Positions 1 to 9,047 of a DNA stretch of 37,390 bases are shown one piece after another. Source of the stretch: Erysipelotrichaceae bacterium. GTDB lineage: Bacteria > Bacillota_I > Bacilli_A > Erysipelotrichales > Erysipelotrichaceae. Each line of letters begins with the position of its first letter. The stretch's first letter is position 1. The translations under genes were made by a program, and so were the position numbers. The stretch is taken from NCBI GenBank assembly GCA_030525525.1, contig JAUNEN010000025.1:1-37390 (forward strand). The letters run 5' to 3'. Under the pieces are notes generated by a model. It did not search any database and was not told the origin of the DNA. It saw only the letters and a list, made by a program, of their open reading frames with translations.

Positions 1-2
1 AT

Positions 3-32
3 AAAAAAAGCGGAAAAGCGAAATGCTTTCCC
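3..32 (-). terminator. Intrinsic terminator of the his operon
   Basis: Read on the minus strand, a GGAAAGC / GCTTTTCC hairpin with a five-base loop (one bulged T) is followed by a run of seven T. It begins five bases after the hisE stop codon, so it closes the ten-gene histidine operon. Confidence 0.8.
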
Positions 33-36
33 ACTT

Positions 37-360
37 TTATACATTTGTGACAGGTTTTCTCTCAGCTTTGAGATTGTGCTGTTTCAGAGAACGGCGCACC
101 ATTTCTGCTTCAACATCTTCAATTGTAATGCCTTTTTCAACCATCAATACAATCACATGGTAGAAAAGATCATTGATCTCACCGATCAGCTCCTCATTGG
201 ATTGCGAGAGAGCTGCGACGACAACTTCGGTGCTTTCCTCACCGATTTTCTTCAGGATTTTCTCAAGTCCCTTTTCATAAAGATATGCCGTATAGCTTCC
301 CTGTTCCGGATTCTTCTTTCGCTCAAGCGCAAGATCATACAGGTTTTCAAGTTCTTTCAT
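37..360 (-). CDS. hisE: Phosphoribosyl-ATP diphosphatase HisE
   Basis: Second step of histidine synthesis: hydrolyses phosphoribosyl-ATP to phosphoribosyl-AMP and pyrophosphate in the cytoplasm. The 107-residue protein has the family's metal-binding signature, EESTE at about 41-45 and EINDLFYH at about 61-68, typical of all-alpha MazG-like pyrophosphohydrolases. It is a stand-alone HisE, not the HisIE fusion common in other bacteria. It is the last gene of the operon, overlapping hisI by four bases and followed directly by a terminator. The start ATG uses a purine-rich RBS within the end of hisI. Confidence 0.95.
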   Translation of the reverse strand: MKELENLYDLALERKKNPEQGSYTAYLYEKGLEKILKKIGEESTEVVVAALSQSNEELIGEINDLFYHVIVLMVEKGITIEDVEAEMVRRSLKQHNLKAERKPVTNV

Positions 361-686
361 AAAACCTCCTCACCGTCGATATTCCTGTAAAAGCAGCTGT
401 ATTTGCCGGTATGGCAGGCTGCCGTATCCTGATCGACTTTCAGAAGAATCGTATCTTCGTCGCAATCAACCAGTATTTCCCTGACATGCTGGTAGTGGCC
501 GCTGGTTTCTCCTTTGACCCAGAGCTCATTGCGGCTGCGCGACCAGTATGTCGCCAGTTTTGTATCAATTGTTTTCTGCAGGCTTTCCTCATTCATGTAT
601 GCAAGCATGAGAACCTGCGATGTCGTATAATCCTGCACGATGCAGGGAACCAGACCGTTCCCTTTTTCAAAATCGATTCTGATCAT
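357..686 (-). CDS. hisI: Phosphoribosyl-AMP cyclohydrolase HisI
   Basis: Third step of histidine synthesis: opens the adenine ring of phosphoribosyl-AMP to give ProFAR. The 109-residue protein carries the whole family signature: YWSRSR..LW.KGETSGH at about 47-63, the DCDED metal site at 74-78, and the zinc ligands in ACHTG (C91, H92) and SCF (C98). It is separate from HisE. It overlaps hisF and hisE by four bases at either end, indicating translational coupling. Confidence 0.96.
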   Translation of the reverse strand: MIRIDFEKGNGLVPCIVQDYTTSQVLMLAYMNEESLQKTIDTKLATYWSRSRNELWVKGETSGHYQHVREILVDCDEDTILLKVDQDTAACHTGKYSCFYRNIDGEEVL

Positions 687-1444
687 AGACGCACCGGGAT
701 TCCTTTCTCTTTCAGATATTCCTTGACTTCACGCACGCTCAGCTCGCCATAGTGGAAAAGACTTGCCGCAAGAGCCGCATCTGCCGCATCTTCTTCAAAT
801 ACTTCCGCAAAATGGGCAAGACTGCCGCACCCGCCGCTTGCAATCACAGGCACATTGACAGCGCTTCTGACCGCCTTCAGAAACGGAATATCAAAGCCGG
901 CCTTGGTGCCGTCCGCATCCATGCTTGTCAATAAGATTTCCCCGGCGCCGCGCTTCACACCTTCTTTGATCCATTCCACTGCATCGATTCCGGTATCGAT
1001 TCTGCCGCCGTTGACAACCACATTCCAGCCGCTTGCGTCCTCTCTTTTGCGGCCGTCCACCGCCAGGACAATGCATTGTGAACCGAACATATTTGCCCCG
1101 TCCGTCAGAAGCTGCGGATTGCGCACGGCAGCACTGTTGAGCGAAACCTTATCGGCGCCCGCTCTTAAAATCAGACGGATATCATCGCATGTGCGGATGC
1201 CGCCGCCGACCGTAAAAGGCATAAAGACCTGCTCCGCCACTTTTTCAACGATGTGCACCATCGTATCGCGATGTTCATGGGTTGCGGTGATGTCAAGAAA
1301 TACAAGTTCATCCGCTCCCTGCTCATAATACTGTTTAGCAAGAGATGCCGGATCGCCGACTTCCTTGAGACCGACAAAGTTGACGCCTTTGACAACCTTG
1401 CCGTCTTTCACATCAAGACACGGAATGATCCTTTTCGTGATCAT
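683..1444 (-). CDS. hisF: Imidazole glycerol phosphate synthase, cyclase subunit HisF
   Basis: Cyclase half of the HisF-HisH glutamine amidotransferase; converts PRFAR plus ammonia to imidazole glycerol phosphate and AICAR. The (beta/alpha)8 barrel has both catalytic aspartates in canonical positions, D11 in IIPCLD and D130 in VLAVDG, plus the GGGIR phosphate-binding loop at about 80-84. The ATG at 1444 is chosen over one five codons upstream because it forms an ATGA overlap with the hisA stop, has GGAGG seven bases upstream, and puts D11 and D130 at their standard numbers. Length is 253 residues. hisH lies two genes upstream in the same operon. Confidence 0.96.
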   Translation of the reverse strand: MITKRIIPCLDVKDGKVVKGVNFVGLKEVGDPASLAKQYYEQGADELVFLDITATHEHRDTMVHIVEKVAEQVFMPFTVGGGIRTCDDIRLILRAGADKVSLNSAAVRNPQLLTDGANMFGSQCIVLAVDGRKREDASGWNVVVNGGRIDTGIDAVEWIKEGVKRGAGEILLTSMDADGTKAGFDIPFLKAVRSAVNVPVIASGGCGSLAHFAEVFEEDAADAALAASLFHYGELSVREVKEYLKEKGIPVRL

Positions 1445-2163
1445 AATGCGCCTCCGCATAAGGCGACCGCTTCATTCAGGTCAATGTCGCCTGTATAGAT
1501 TGCCTTGCCGATAATTGCGCCGTAGAGATTCATCTCTTTGAGAACTCTCAGATCATCGATACTGCGGATACCGCCGGAAGCGGTGATATCGCATGTGACT
1601 GCCGATGAGAGTTTTTCAAGCATTTCAAAGTTCGGACCGCTGAGTGTTCCGTCTTTTGAAATATCGGTAAAGATAATATTCTTTGTGCCGAGCTCTTCAA
1701 GATGCTTTGCAAAATCAAGATAAAAGTATCTGCTTGATTCAAGCCAGCCATCCGTGCATGCATAGCCGTCACGGCAATCCATTCCGACAGCGATCTTTTC
1801 GCCATATTCGGCAATCGCTGCTTTGAGAAGCTCTTCATTGGATACGGCTGCCGTTCCGAGGATCACTCTTGAAACGCCGTTTTCGAGATACCAGCGGATA
1901 TCATCCATCGTGCGGATACCGCCGCCCACCTCTACTCTGCAGGAAACTGTCTTTGCCGTGCGGGCAATCAGCTCAGCATTTTCACGGGTACCGCTTTTGG
2001 CGCCGTCAAGGTCAACCATATGAATATAAGGTGCTCCTGCCTTTTCGAAAGCTGCAGCTGTTTCACTCACGGAAGAAGCCACCACTTCGCTTTTTGCATA
2101 GTCACCCTGGTACAGACGCACGGGTCTGCCCTGAATCAGATCAATTGCGGGAAGGATAATCAT
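1441..2163 (-). CDS. hisA: ProFAR isomerase HisA
   Basis: Fourth step of histidine synthesis: Amadori isomerisation of ProFAR to PRFAR. A 240-residue (beta/alpha)8 barrel homologous to HisF, with catalytic aspartates D8 (LPAID) and D129 (VGMD) and the GGGIRT loop at about 80-85. A TrpF-like dual role (PriA) is typical of actinobacteria and nothing here suggests it. It overlaps hisH and hisF by four bases on each side. Confidence 0.96.
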   Translation of the reverse strand: MIILPAIDLIQGRPVRLYQGDYAKSEVVASSVSETAAAFEKAGAPYIHMVDLDGAKSGTRENAELIARTAKTVSCRVEVGGGIRTMDDIRWYLENGVSRVILGTAAVSNEELLKAAIAEYGEKIAVGMDCRDGYACTDGWLESSRYFYLDFAKHLEELGTKNIIFTDISKDGTLSGPNFEMLEKLSSAVTCDITASGGIRSIDDLRVLKEMNLYGAIIGKAIYTGDIDLNEAVALCGGAL

Positions 2164-2768
2164 AAAACCTCCTTGGCAAACCAGCTGAGAATGGCAAGTC
2201 CGTCCTCAGCACTTTTTTCGGGATGGAACTGGGTTCCGATGATGTTGTTCTTCCGGACAAGTCCCGGCACTCTGATATCGCCGTACATGGAATATCCGAT
2301 GAGATCTTCATCATCATAAGAAGATGCGTAATAAGAGTGTACATAGTAGACATACGGATGTTCACTCAGTTTTTCACTCAGCTCGCATGCATGATTCCAT
2401 TCAAGTTCATTCCAGCCGATTTCAGGAACCGGCAGATCTGTTTCCATGCGGATGATTCTGCCTTTGAGAAAACCGAATCCCTTCGTTAATCCGTTTTCTT
2501 CGCTCTCTTCAAACAGCATCTGCATGCCCAGGCAGATTCCAAGCAAGGGTCTGCCGCCTGCCGCATATTCTCTGATCAGCGTGTCAAGACCGCGGTCAAT
2601 GATATTCTTCATGCAGTCGCCAAACGCCCCGACCCCCGGCAGGATGAGCTTTTCACACTCCGCAAGAACAGCGGGATCGGATGAAATGCATGATGAAACG
2701 CCGATCTTCTTCAGGGCATTTTCAACACTGCGCAGGTTGCCCATACCGTAGTCGATGATCCCGATCAT
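2160..2768 (-). CDS. hisH: Imidazole glycerol phosphate synthase, glutaminase subunit HisH
   Basis: Class I glutamine amidotransferase subunit that feeds ammonia to HisF. The catalytic triad is visible: nucleophile C79 in the elbow LGICLGMQ, and the His-Glu pair in QFHPEKS at about 182-184. The N-terminus DYGMGNLRSV is characteristic of HisH rather than other amidotransferases. 202 residues, the usual length. It overlaps hisB and hisA by four bases each. Confidence 0.96.
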   Translation of the reverse strand: MIGIIDYGMGNLRSVENALKKIGVSSCISSDPAVLAECEKLILPGVGAFGDCMKNIIDRGLDTLIREYAAGGRPLLGICLGMQMLFEESEENGLTKGFGFLKGRIIRMETDLPVPEIGWNELEWNHACELSEKLSEHPYVYYVHSYYASSYDDEDLIGYSMYGDIRVPGLVRKNNIIGTQFHPEKSAEDGLAILSWFAKEVL

Positions 2769-3346
2769 TCAAGCATTCCTTTCGTACTCATCAACACATC
2801 CGAATTCACATGCATGGCTTCTTTAAGGGCGTGTGCAAGTGCCTTGAAAATCGCTTCTGCACGATGATGGTCATTGGAGCCGTAAAGCAGATTCACATGC
2901 AGGGTGATCCCGGCATTGAATGCAAACGCACGCAGGAATTCCTCCACCATCTCAGTTGCCATCATACCGATCGAATCACGGTCGAATTCGCAGTTGAAGA
3001 CAAGGTACGGTCTGCCGCTGATATCAAGATTGACAGATGCCAGTGCTTCATCCATCGGCAGTGTAAACGAGCCATAGCGGGCAATTCCCCTTCGGTCGCC
3101 GATTGCCTGTCTGAACGTTTGGCCAAGTACAATCCCGCAGTCTTCAATGGTGTGATGATCATCCACATCAAGGTCGCCATCCGCTTCCAGAACCAGGTTC
3201 ATCGAGCTGTGGAAAGCAAACAGCGTCATCATATGATCAAAGAAACCGATGCCGGTTGAAATGGTTGAAATGCCTTCTCCGTCAAGATTGAGTTCGCAAT
3301 GAATATCTGTTTCAGCTGTTCTTCTGTCGATCACTGCATTTCTCAT
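2765..3346 (-). CDS. hisB: Imidazoleglycerol-phosphate dehydratase HisB
   Basis: Dehydrates imidazole glycerol phosphate to imidazole acetol phosphate using manganese. The 193-residue protein has the two internal metal motifs, DDHHTIED (H64, H65, E68) and NDHHRAEA about 90 residues later, and FFDHM at 36-40. It is the monofunctional form: the N-terminal histidinol-phosphatase domain of enterobacterial HisB is absent and no other phosphatase is encoded in the operon. It overlaps hisC and hisH by four bases. Confidence 0.96.
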   Translation of the reverse strand: MRNAVIDRRTAETDIHCELNLDGEGISTISTGIGFFDHMMTLFAFHSSMNLVLEADGDLDVDDHHTIEDCGIVLGQTFRQAIGDRRGIARYGSFTLPMDEALASVNLDISGRPYLVFNCEFDRDSIGMMATEMVEEFLRAFAFNAGITLHVNLLYGSNDHHRAEAIFKALAHALKEAMHVNSDVLMSTKGMLE

Positions 3347-4371
3347 AATTCCTCCAAAAACTGCTTCAGAGCCGAAAGCATCAGATCATTCTCCGCCTTT
3401 GTACCGATTGTAATCCGGAAGTGATTGCTTGATGCATAATCACGGATGGTGATTCCCTTTGCAGCAAGAATTTCAATCATACGCTGTTTCTTTTCCGTGC
3501 TTCCGTAAAGGAAATTGGCTTCTGAGTGTCTGATATGAAGTTCGGGGCAGTCCTTAAGAATATCATATACGCGCTTGCGCTCAGATACGATATCCTGAAT
3601 CTGATTTCTGAAAAAACCTGCATGTTTCAGCACAACACAGGCAGCCGCCATCGAGATGCTGTTGAGTGCATAAGGCACAAATGCCTTCTTCAGAGGTTCC
3701 ATATTCTTTTCGGATGAGATCAGAAAGCCGATTCTGATGCCCGCCATGCCGTATGCCTTGGAAAGAGTTTTCGTCACATAGACAGACGGATACTGATCAA
3801 TCAGAGTCACGCTGCTATGTTCTTTGGAAAAATCCATATATGCTTCATCAATGACAACCGGAATGTCTCTGAAAGCTGCCGCAATCTTTGCAATTTCTTC
3901 TGCTGAAGCACAGAAACCGGTCGGATTGTTCGGATTGGAGAACAGGATCATATCCGCTTTGTTTTCTTTGGCAAAAGCGATGAAATCTTCCGCACTGAAT
4001 GAACCGTCTTCAGCCGTCTGAAAGCGGATCACATCTGCCTCATATGAAGATGCATAATAGTCATACATTGAGAAATCCGGTGTGAGTGTGCAGAGCTTCT
4101 TTCCTTTGCCAAGGAAGCTGCCGATCAGATAGCCGAGCATCTGATCAGAACCGTTGCCGGCAAGCAGCTGTGTGCTCTTTAAACCGTTCAGTTTTCCATA
4201 CGCTTCCAGCAGCTCAGTTTCATCCGTATCGGGATAGCGGTTGAAATTGATTCGGGCAATTGCTTCAATGATTTCAGATCTGATTTCATCACTCAGATCA
4301 TGGGAATTCTCATTCGCATTGAGCAGAATTCCGTCTGTTTTCACAACATTGTAGCTGTCGATCGTCTTCAT
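3343..4371 (-). CDS. hisC: Histidinol-phosphate aminotransferase HisC
   Basis: Pyridoxal-phosphate enzyme of fold type I that transaminates imidazole acetol phosphate with glutamate. The Schiff-base lysine is K205 in KTLSKAYG. SNPNNPTG at about 145-152 and the conserved IDEAYMDF at 174-181 are present. 342 residues is normal for HisC. Operon position next to hisB and hisD, with four-base overlaps at both ends, supports HisC over a general aromatic aminotransferase, although members of this family can be broad in substrate. Confidence 0.95.
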   Translation of the reverse strand: MKTIDSYNVVKTDGILLNANENSHDLSDEIRSEIIEAIARINFNRYPDTDETELLEAYGKLNGLKSTQLLAGNGSDQMLGYLIGSFLGKGKKLCTLTPDFSMYDYYASSYEADVIRFQTAEDGSFSAEDFIAFAKENKADMILFSNPNNPTGFCASAEEIAKIAAAFRDIPVVIDEAYMDFSKEHSSVTLIDQYPSVYVTKTLSKAYGMAGIRIGFLISSEKNMEPLKKAFVPYALNSISMAAACVVLKHAGFFRNQIQDIVSERKRVYDILKDCPELHIRHSEANFLYGSTEKKQRMIEILAAKGITIRDYASSNHFRITIGTKAENDLMLSALKQFLEEL

Positions 4372-5648
4372 TTCATTCTCACTTTCGCCGCATTTGCATG
4401 TGCCTGCAGCTGCTCTTCTTCAGCCATGGAAACGATATGATCTCCATACGCCTTCAATGCTTCTTCGGTGTAGTAAAGGAATGATGATTTTTTGATAAAT
4501 GCATCAACGCCAAGCGCACTTGAGAATCTCGCAGTGCCGCTGGTCGGCAGGACGTGGTTGGTGCCGCCGAAGTAGTCGCCGATCGATTCGCATGTATAGT
4601 AGCCAAGGAATACCGAACCGGCATTGCGGACACGGTTGAGATAAGGCATCGGATCAGAGACCATCAATTCAAGATGCTCCGGCGCGATGGCATTGGAGAA
4701 ATCAATGCACTCCTCAATTGTATTGCAGATAATCGATGTTCCGTAATTCCTGAGTGAAGCTTCGACAATCGCCCTTTTCGGCAGAACGTCTGTCTGGATG
4801 CGCAGCTGCACATTGACCTTTTCGCATAATTCTTCACTTGTGGTCAACAGAATTGCAGAAGCCATCGGATCGTGCTCTGCCTGGGAAAGAAGATCGGCTG
4901 CCACAAATGCCGGATCTGCTTTCTCATCCGCAATGACGAGAATTTCACTGGGACCGGCAATCATATCGATATCCACTTTGCCGTAAACAAGCTTTTTCGC
5001 TGCAGCGACATAGATATTGCCCGGGCCGACGATCTTGTCAACCGCAGGGATTGATTCGGTTCCGTATGCAAGTGCCGCGATTGCCTGCGCCCCGCCGATC
5101 TTATAAATCTCAGTCACACCGGCAAGACGCGCCGCAAAGGCAATATTCGGATTGATTCCGCCTTCTTTGGAAGGAGGTGTCACCATGACGATTCTCTTCA
5201 CACCTGCCACATGAGCCGGAATTGCATTCATGAGGACTGAGCTGGGATACTGGGCACGGCCGCCCGGCACATAAATACCGGCCGACTCCAGAGGGATCAC
5301 TCTCTGCCCCAGGAAAATTCCGTATTCCTTCTGCTGGATGTAGGAATTCTGAACCTGGGCACGATGGAAGAATTCAATATTCTGCTTTGCTTTCTTCATC
5401 GATTCCATGAAGAAGGGATCGCACTTTTTGATTGCTTCATCAATCTCTTCTTCACTGACTCTGAAATCATCAATCTGAATGCCGTCAAACTTTGCCGTAT
5501 ATTCCTTACAGGCTTTATCTCCTCTTTTGCGGACATCTTCGATAATGCGGGAAGCAGCCAGCAGAATCTCTTCGGAAATTTCTGCCGAACGTGAATCAAG
5601 ATAAGCACGCAGCTGTGCGGTTTCAGTTCTGTCAATTTTCTTCAGCAT
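4368..5648 (-). CDS. hisD: Histidinol dehydrogenase HisD
   Basis: Zinc enzyme catalysing the last two oxidations, L-histidinol to L-histidine with two NAD+. The key residues are visible: zinc ligands Q256 and H259 in QAEHDP, the catalytic pair E324-H325 in IAPEHLEL, and D358 in SIGDYFGG. 426 residues is standard. The start at 5648 overlaps the end of hisG by 17 bases, the only overlap in the operon longer than four bases; an AAAGGA RBS sits about nine bases upstream inside hisG. Confidence 0.96.
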   Translation of the reverse strand: MLKKIDRTETAQLRAYLDSRSAEISEEILLAASRIIEDVRKRGDKACKEYTAKFDGIQIDDFRVSEEEIDEAIKKCDPFFMESMKKAKQNIEFFHRAQVQNSYIQQKEYGIFLGQRVIPLESAGIYVPGGRAQYPSSVLMNAIPAHVAGVKRIVMVTPPSKEGGINPNIAFAARLAGVTEIYKIGGAQAIAALAYGTESIPAVDKIVGPGNIYVAAAKKLVYGKVDIDMIAGPSEILVIADEKADPAFVAADLLSQAEHDPMASAILLTTSEELCEKVNVQLRIQTDVLPKRAIVEASLRNYGTSIICNTIEECIDFSNAIAPEHLELMVSDPMPYLNRVRNAGSVFLGYYTCESIGDYFGGTNHVLPTSGTARFSSALGVDAFIKKSSFLYYTEEALKAYGDHIVSMAEEEQLQAHANAAKVRMK

Positions 5649-6273
5649 GAGGAATCATCCTTTCCAGATCATTGATCAATGTCATGATCTCATCTCTTTT
5701 CATTTTAAAGCTTGCTTTATTCACGATCACACGGGCGCTGAGTTCTGCCGCCGTGTCATAGACAACAAGTCCGTTTTCCTTGAGGGTCGCTCCGGTTTCC
5801 ATGATATCGACAATCCCGTCGGTTAATCCGAGCACCGGTGCCAGTTCCACCGAGCCGTCGATCTTGATCACTTCGATATCCTTTCCTTTGGAGCGGAAAT
5901 AATCCTTGGCAACATTGGGATATTTGGAACCGATCCGGATATGACCGCTCTTTTCTAGCGGATTGGCGCCTGCCAGTCCGGCCACGATGAAGCGGCATTT
6001 GCCGATCTCAAGATCAAGCATTTCGTAATAATCCTTGCCGCCCTCCATCAATGTGTCCTTGCCGACAACTCCGATATCGGCAACCCCGTGTTCGACATAT
6101 GTGATGCAGTCATTTGCTTTGACAAGGAAATAGCGGATGTCTTTCTTCGTATCCGGAAAGACGAGAGCCCTTCCCTTGTTTCTTAATTTTTCAATGCCGT
6201 ATCCGCTTTTTTCAAGCATGGCAACCGTCTGGCTTTCAAGACGGCCTTTGGTGAGTGCAACCGAGAGACTCAT
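5632..6273 (-). CDS. hisG: ATP phosphoribosyltransferase catalytic subunit HisG, short form
   Basis: First committed step of the pathway: condenses ATP and PRPP to phosphoribosyl-ATP. At 213 residues it is the short HisG that lacks the C-terminal histidine-binding regulatory domain and needs HisZ as partner; hisZ is the gene immediately upstream. Visible family features are SVALTKGRLE at the N-terminus, ADIGVVGKDTL at about 66-76, and the PRPP-binding stretch near VDIMETGATLKENGL. Feedback control would act through HisZ. Confidence 0.96.
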   Translation of the reverse strand: MSLSVALTKGRLESQTVAMLEKSGYGIEKLRNKGRALVFPDTKKDIRYFLVKANDCITYVEHGVADIGVVGKDTLMEGGKDYYEMLDLEIGKCRFIVAGLAGANPLEKSGHIRIGSKYPNVAKDYFRSKGKDIEVIKIDGSVELAPVLGLTDGIVDIMETGATLKENGLVVYDTAAELSARVIVNKASFKMKRDEIMTLINDLERMIPHAEEN

Positions 6274-7373
6274 CTGACCACCTCCATCTCACCCGCTTCA
6301 CGGGGAATCATTTCAACAGGTTCCGTTTTTCTTAATTCACGTGCCTTTTTCATCGCTGATGCAATCTGATCCTTCGGATAATAAAGCTTTGTGATTTCTG
6401 ACTTTTCAGAAGACATGATATCAAGCAGATAATCCAGTTTGACCCCGAAACCGATCGCCGGCAGATCCCTGCCGAGTTTGGAAAGCAGCGTATCATATCT
6501 GCCGCCGGAGAGCACGCTTGTACCGATTCCTTCGGCATAGCCTTCAAAGATAATGCCTGTATAGTATTCAAGATGAGGCACCTTGCCAAGATCAAATGTC
6601 ACATGATCTCCATAGCCAAGTTCTGAAAGGATATCCCTGAGTGTAATCATATGGCTGATTTCTTCTCTGAGCTCTTCATCAAAGCAGAGCTTCATCGCAT
6701 TTTCAAGCGCCTCTTTCCCGCCTAACAGCGGAAGTGCATTGAAGAAGCGGCCAGCCTCACTGCTTAAGGACAGTGTTTTGAGATACTCCTTCAGTGCCGG
6801 GATTTCCTTGCGGTCAATCAGATCTGCCAGCACAGCCGCCTTCTCAGTATCAATGCCACTTTTTTCGCAGGCCAGTCTGAATAATTCCGAACTGCCGATT
6901 TCAAGAGTATACTTTTCAGCGCCCAGGGCAGCCATGACATCCAGCGCGCAGGAGAGTACTTCCACATCGCTGCTATCATCCAGTCCGATCAGTTCCACGC
7001 CGCAATCGGTCACTTCATTGCGTTTGCCGGCAAAGCTCTGTCTCACCTTGTAGACATTGGAACAGTAGCAGAATCTCAAAGGCAGATTGTCAGAGGCATA
7101 TTTGCCTGCTGTTACTCTTGCGATCGGAAGTGTCATATCCGTACGGAGTGCGAGAAGCTGTCCGCTTTCATCGACGAATTTGTATAATGTTTCTTCCTTC
7201 AGAGCCGTAAATGTATTCTGATAAGTTGAATAGAATTCAATCAGAGGTGTTTCGATCTGCCGGTATCCGTATGATTCATAGACCGCCATGATTTTACTCT
7301 TCAGCCTGTCTTTGATCATGCATTCATCGCTCAGTATATCCCGCATTCCCGAAGGGATCTGAATCTGTGTCAT
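6270..7373 (-). CDS. hisZ: ATP phosphoribosyltransferase regulatory subunit HisZ
   Basis: Histidyl-tRNA synthetase paralogue without aminoacylation activity; forms the hetero-octamer with short HisG and carries the feedback histidine site. The 367-residue protein has class II synthetase-like motif 2 (LRTDMTLPIAR, about 96-106, then RFCYCSNVYKVR) and motif 3-like GGRYDTLL near 290. It lacks the C-terminal anticodon-binding domain of HisRS, which together with its position before hisG makes it HisZ rather than hisS. First gene of the operon, preceded by a strong AAGGAGG RBS and the T-box leader. Confidence 0.93.
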   Translation of the reverse strand: MTQIQIPSGMRDILSDECMIKDRLKSKIMAVYESYGYRQIETPLIEFYSTYQNTFTALKEETLYKFVDESGQLLALRTDMTLPIARVTAGKYASDNLPLRFCYCSNVYKVRQSFAGKRNEVTDCGVELIGLDDSSDVEVLSCALDVMAALGAEKYTLEIGSSELFRLACEKSGIDTEKAAVLADLIDRKEIPALKEYLKTLSLSSEAGRFFNALPLLGGKEALENAMKLCFDEELREEISHMITLRDILSELGYGDHVTFDLGKVPHLEYYTGIIFEGYAEGIGTSVLSGGRYDTLLSKLGRDLPAIGFGVKLDYLLDIMSSEKSEITKLYYPKDQIASAMKKARELRKTEPVEMIPREAGEMEVVR

Positions 7374-7391
7374 ATCATTGCCTCCTTAAAC

Positions 7392-7420
7392 AAAAGGACG
7401 CCCTCATAAAGGGACGTCCT
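7392..7420 (-). terminator. T-box regulated transcription terminator before hisZ
   Basis: On the minus strand AGGACG(T)CCC pairs with GGGCGTCCT around a seven-base loop and is followed by four T. The upstream arm begins directly after the conserved T-box sequence, so formation of the antiterminator is mutually exclusive with it, as in classical T-box leaders. Confidence 0.85.
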
Positions 7421-7652
7421 GAACGTGGTTCCACCCGATTTCACCGTCTCCTCGCGAAGAACAGCCTCATGAAGTACTGACATACTTCTGTGCTTTAACG
7501 TGCACTCACGTCACTCCCTACTGAAAAACTGTTCGGAAGTGCGGCTCGGGGATGTGGTTCATCAGGCATGTACTGCTTCCTTTTCACCGCCCGGAAGCTC
7601 TCTTTTCAGCATATGGATCTGACTACTCTTTCCCGTCTCTGCCTTTTTGATT
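7392..7652 (-). promoter_or_regulatory. T-box leader (tRNA-His sensing) of the his operon
   Basis: About 260 bases of minus-strand leader with the diagnostic T-box sequence GGGTGGAACCACG at 7436-7424. An AGTA near the start, an AGAGA element, and GAAC at 7560-7557 followed by CAC at 7556-7554 fit Stem I with CAC as specifier codon, meaning it would read tRNA-His. Uncharged tRNA-His would stabilise the antiterminator and open the his operon. The T-box call is near certain; the specifier assignment rests on spacing and motif context and was not folded. Confidence 0.9.
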
Positions 7653-7658
7653 GATACA

Positions 7659-7686
7659 ATCATACCATCGGTTTTTCGCAAGTCAA
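7659..7686 (-). promoter_or_regulatory. Sigma-A-type promoter of the his operon
   Basis: TTGACT at 7686-7681, a 16-base spacer and TATGAT at 7664-7659 on the minus strand. Predicted transcription start is near 7652, just ahead of the T-box Stem I. It is 41 bases downstream of the previous gene's stop codon. Confidence 0.75.
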
Positions 7687-7727
7687 CCGCGAAATGTGAA
7701 TTCTTTCAATGTGTGAAAACATTTTCA

Positions 7728-9047
7728 TTAATGTCTGAGTTTCAGAAACAGAATCCCGCCTCCGACTGCAAGCAGACCCACACCTGCTCCGATTGACACA
7801 ATCAGGGGAATATTCACTTTTTTCTTTTCCGGTTCTTTCTTTTCTTCGGCCGGCTGTCCGGCCGCCTGTGCACTCTGTTTCTTCAATCGGTCGGACAGCT
7901 CAATCAGAGGATAATTCTGATCCGTGCGGCTGACTGCCGTATGTTCGATATCGGGAACTGCCGCCGCATATCCTTCTGCCGCCTCGGATAAATGAATCCT
8001 GTAGGTCTGATCTGCTTTGATTTTTTCATTCTGAACAAGATGATCTTCATTGCCGGTCCGCCATGAGTCAACAATATTTCCGCTCACATCAAATACAGAA
8101 ATCAGAGCACCTGAGACATAGTTTCCTTCCTCGTTGACAAGCCGCACGATAAAGCCGCATTTCTGAACCTTCGTTTCAATTTTGGCGGACGGTTTCTTTT
8201 CTTCGGCGGGCAGATAGATTTCAGGAATCACAAAGGAAGTAAGCACCGGTCCGCTTTCCTCTTCGCTCACGCTCAGCACTTCGGCTTCCGTCTCTTCCTC
8301 TTCGGTCAGTTCTTCCGTGATGAGAGGTTCTTCCGGTTCCCGTGGCAGAATATGCCAGAATTCATAATACGGAACAGGTCCTTCCGGTTCTGTGACATCA
8401 TCAATACTGCCCGCTTCATCTAGATAGTATTCGATTTCAAACGGACCGTCCTCTTCTTTCATGACATCAGGAAACGTGATCAACAGATCCGCACCTTCTT
8501 CAAATCCTTCGACAGGTTCTTTCTGTGAAAGAATCAGGGAACGCGAAGAAGGAAAGGCAAACAGCTCATCTTCTTCATTTCTGACAAAGCCTTCTTCATC
8601 CGGTACAAATTCAACAAGCACTTCATCGCTCTCATCTTTCAGTTCAAGCACGCCGCCTTCCGCAAATAATTTTGTTTCACGGACATATTGGAAGATGCGG
8701 ACTTCAAAGGGATGAATGGTGAGGGTTCGCTTTGAATCGGTACGGGATTGCTGCTTTGTGATCAGGATTTCTTCGTTCACAATCCACCCATCCGGAATGT
8801 TTTCTGCATGGATCAGATATTCATTTCCCTTCTTCAGTTCAATTTCTGCAGTTTTCTCATTCACCGGAAACAAAGTCACAGTCCCTTCTTTCAGATCGTG
8901 GACAGAAATCTCTGTTTCACAAAGATCGCATTCCTCATCTGCTTCAAGTGTGATCTCAAGTATGGTGTATTCGGAAGAATGGTGTCTTTCTGATTCGGGC
9001 AGAAACAGCATCGAAAGCGCCATGAACAGCGCTGCCGCATTCTTCAT
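7728..9047 (-). CDS. Acidic secreted membrane-anchored protein with SpaA/Cna-B-like repeats
   Basis: 439 residues with a short N-terminal hydrophobic signal (about 3-17), a long extracytoplasmic region very rich in Glu and Asp, a Pro/Lys/Glu linker (about 385-405) and a C-terminal membrane helix (about 408-435) ending in a short basic tail. Two segments, about 25-115 and 295-385, look like prealbumin/Cna-B beta sandwiches (patterns such as ISVHD..GTVTLF and GFIVRLVNEEG..VSGALISVFD). No LPxTG-type sortase motif precedes the last helix, so anchoring is probably by the helix itself. Its start overlaps the SSB-like gene by four bases (ATGA), so the two are coupled. Precise function unknown. Confidence 0.75.
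   Translation of the reverse strand: MKNAAALFMALSMLFLPESERHHSSEYTILEITLEADEECDLCETEISVHDLKEGTVTLFPVNEKTAEIELKKGNEYLIHAENIPDGWIVNEEILITKQQSRTDSKRTLTIHPFEVRIFQYVRETKLFAEGGVLELKDESDEVLVEFVPDEEGFVRNEEDELFAFPSSRSLILSQKEPVEGFEEGADLLITFPDVMKEEDGPFEIEYYLDEAGSIDDVTEPEGPVPYYEFWHILPREPEEPLITEELTEEEETEAEVLSVSEEESGPVLTSFVIPEIYLPAEEKKPSAKIETKVQKCGFIVRLVNEEGNYVSGALISVFDVSGNIVDSWRTGNEDHLVQNEKIKADQTYRIHLSEAAEGYAAAVPDIEHTAVSRTDQNYPLIELSDRLKKQSAQAAGQPAEEKKEPEKKKVNIPLIVSIGAGVGLLAVGGGILFLKLRH

Noticed and set aside
1444-1459. Five-codon N-terminal extension of HisF
   Set aside because: The downstream ATG has the RBS and ATGA overlap and gives canonical catalytic residue numbering.
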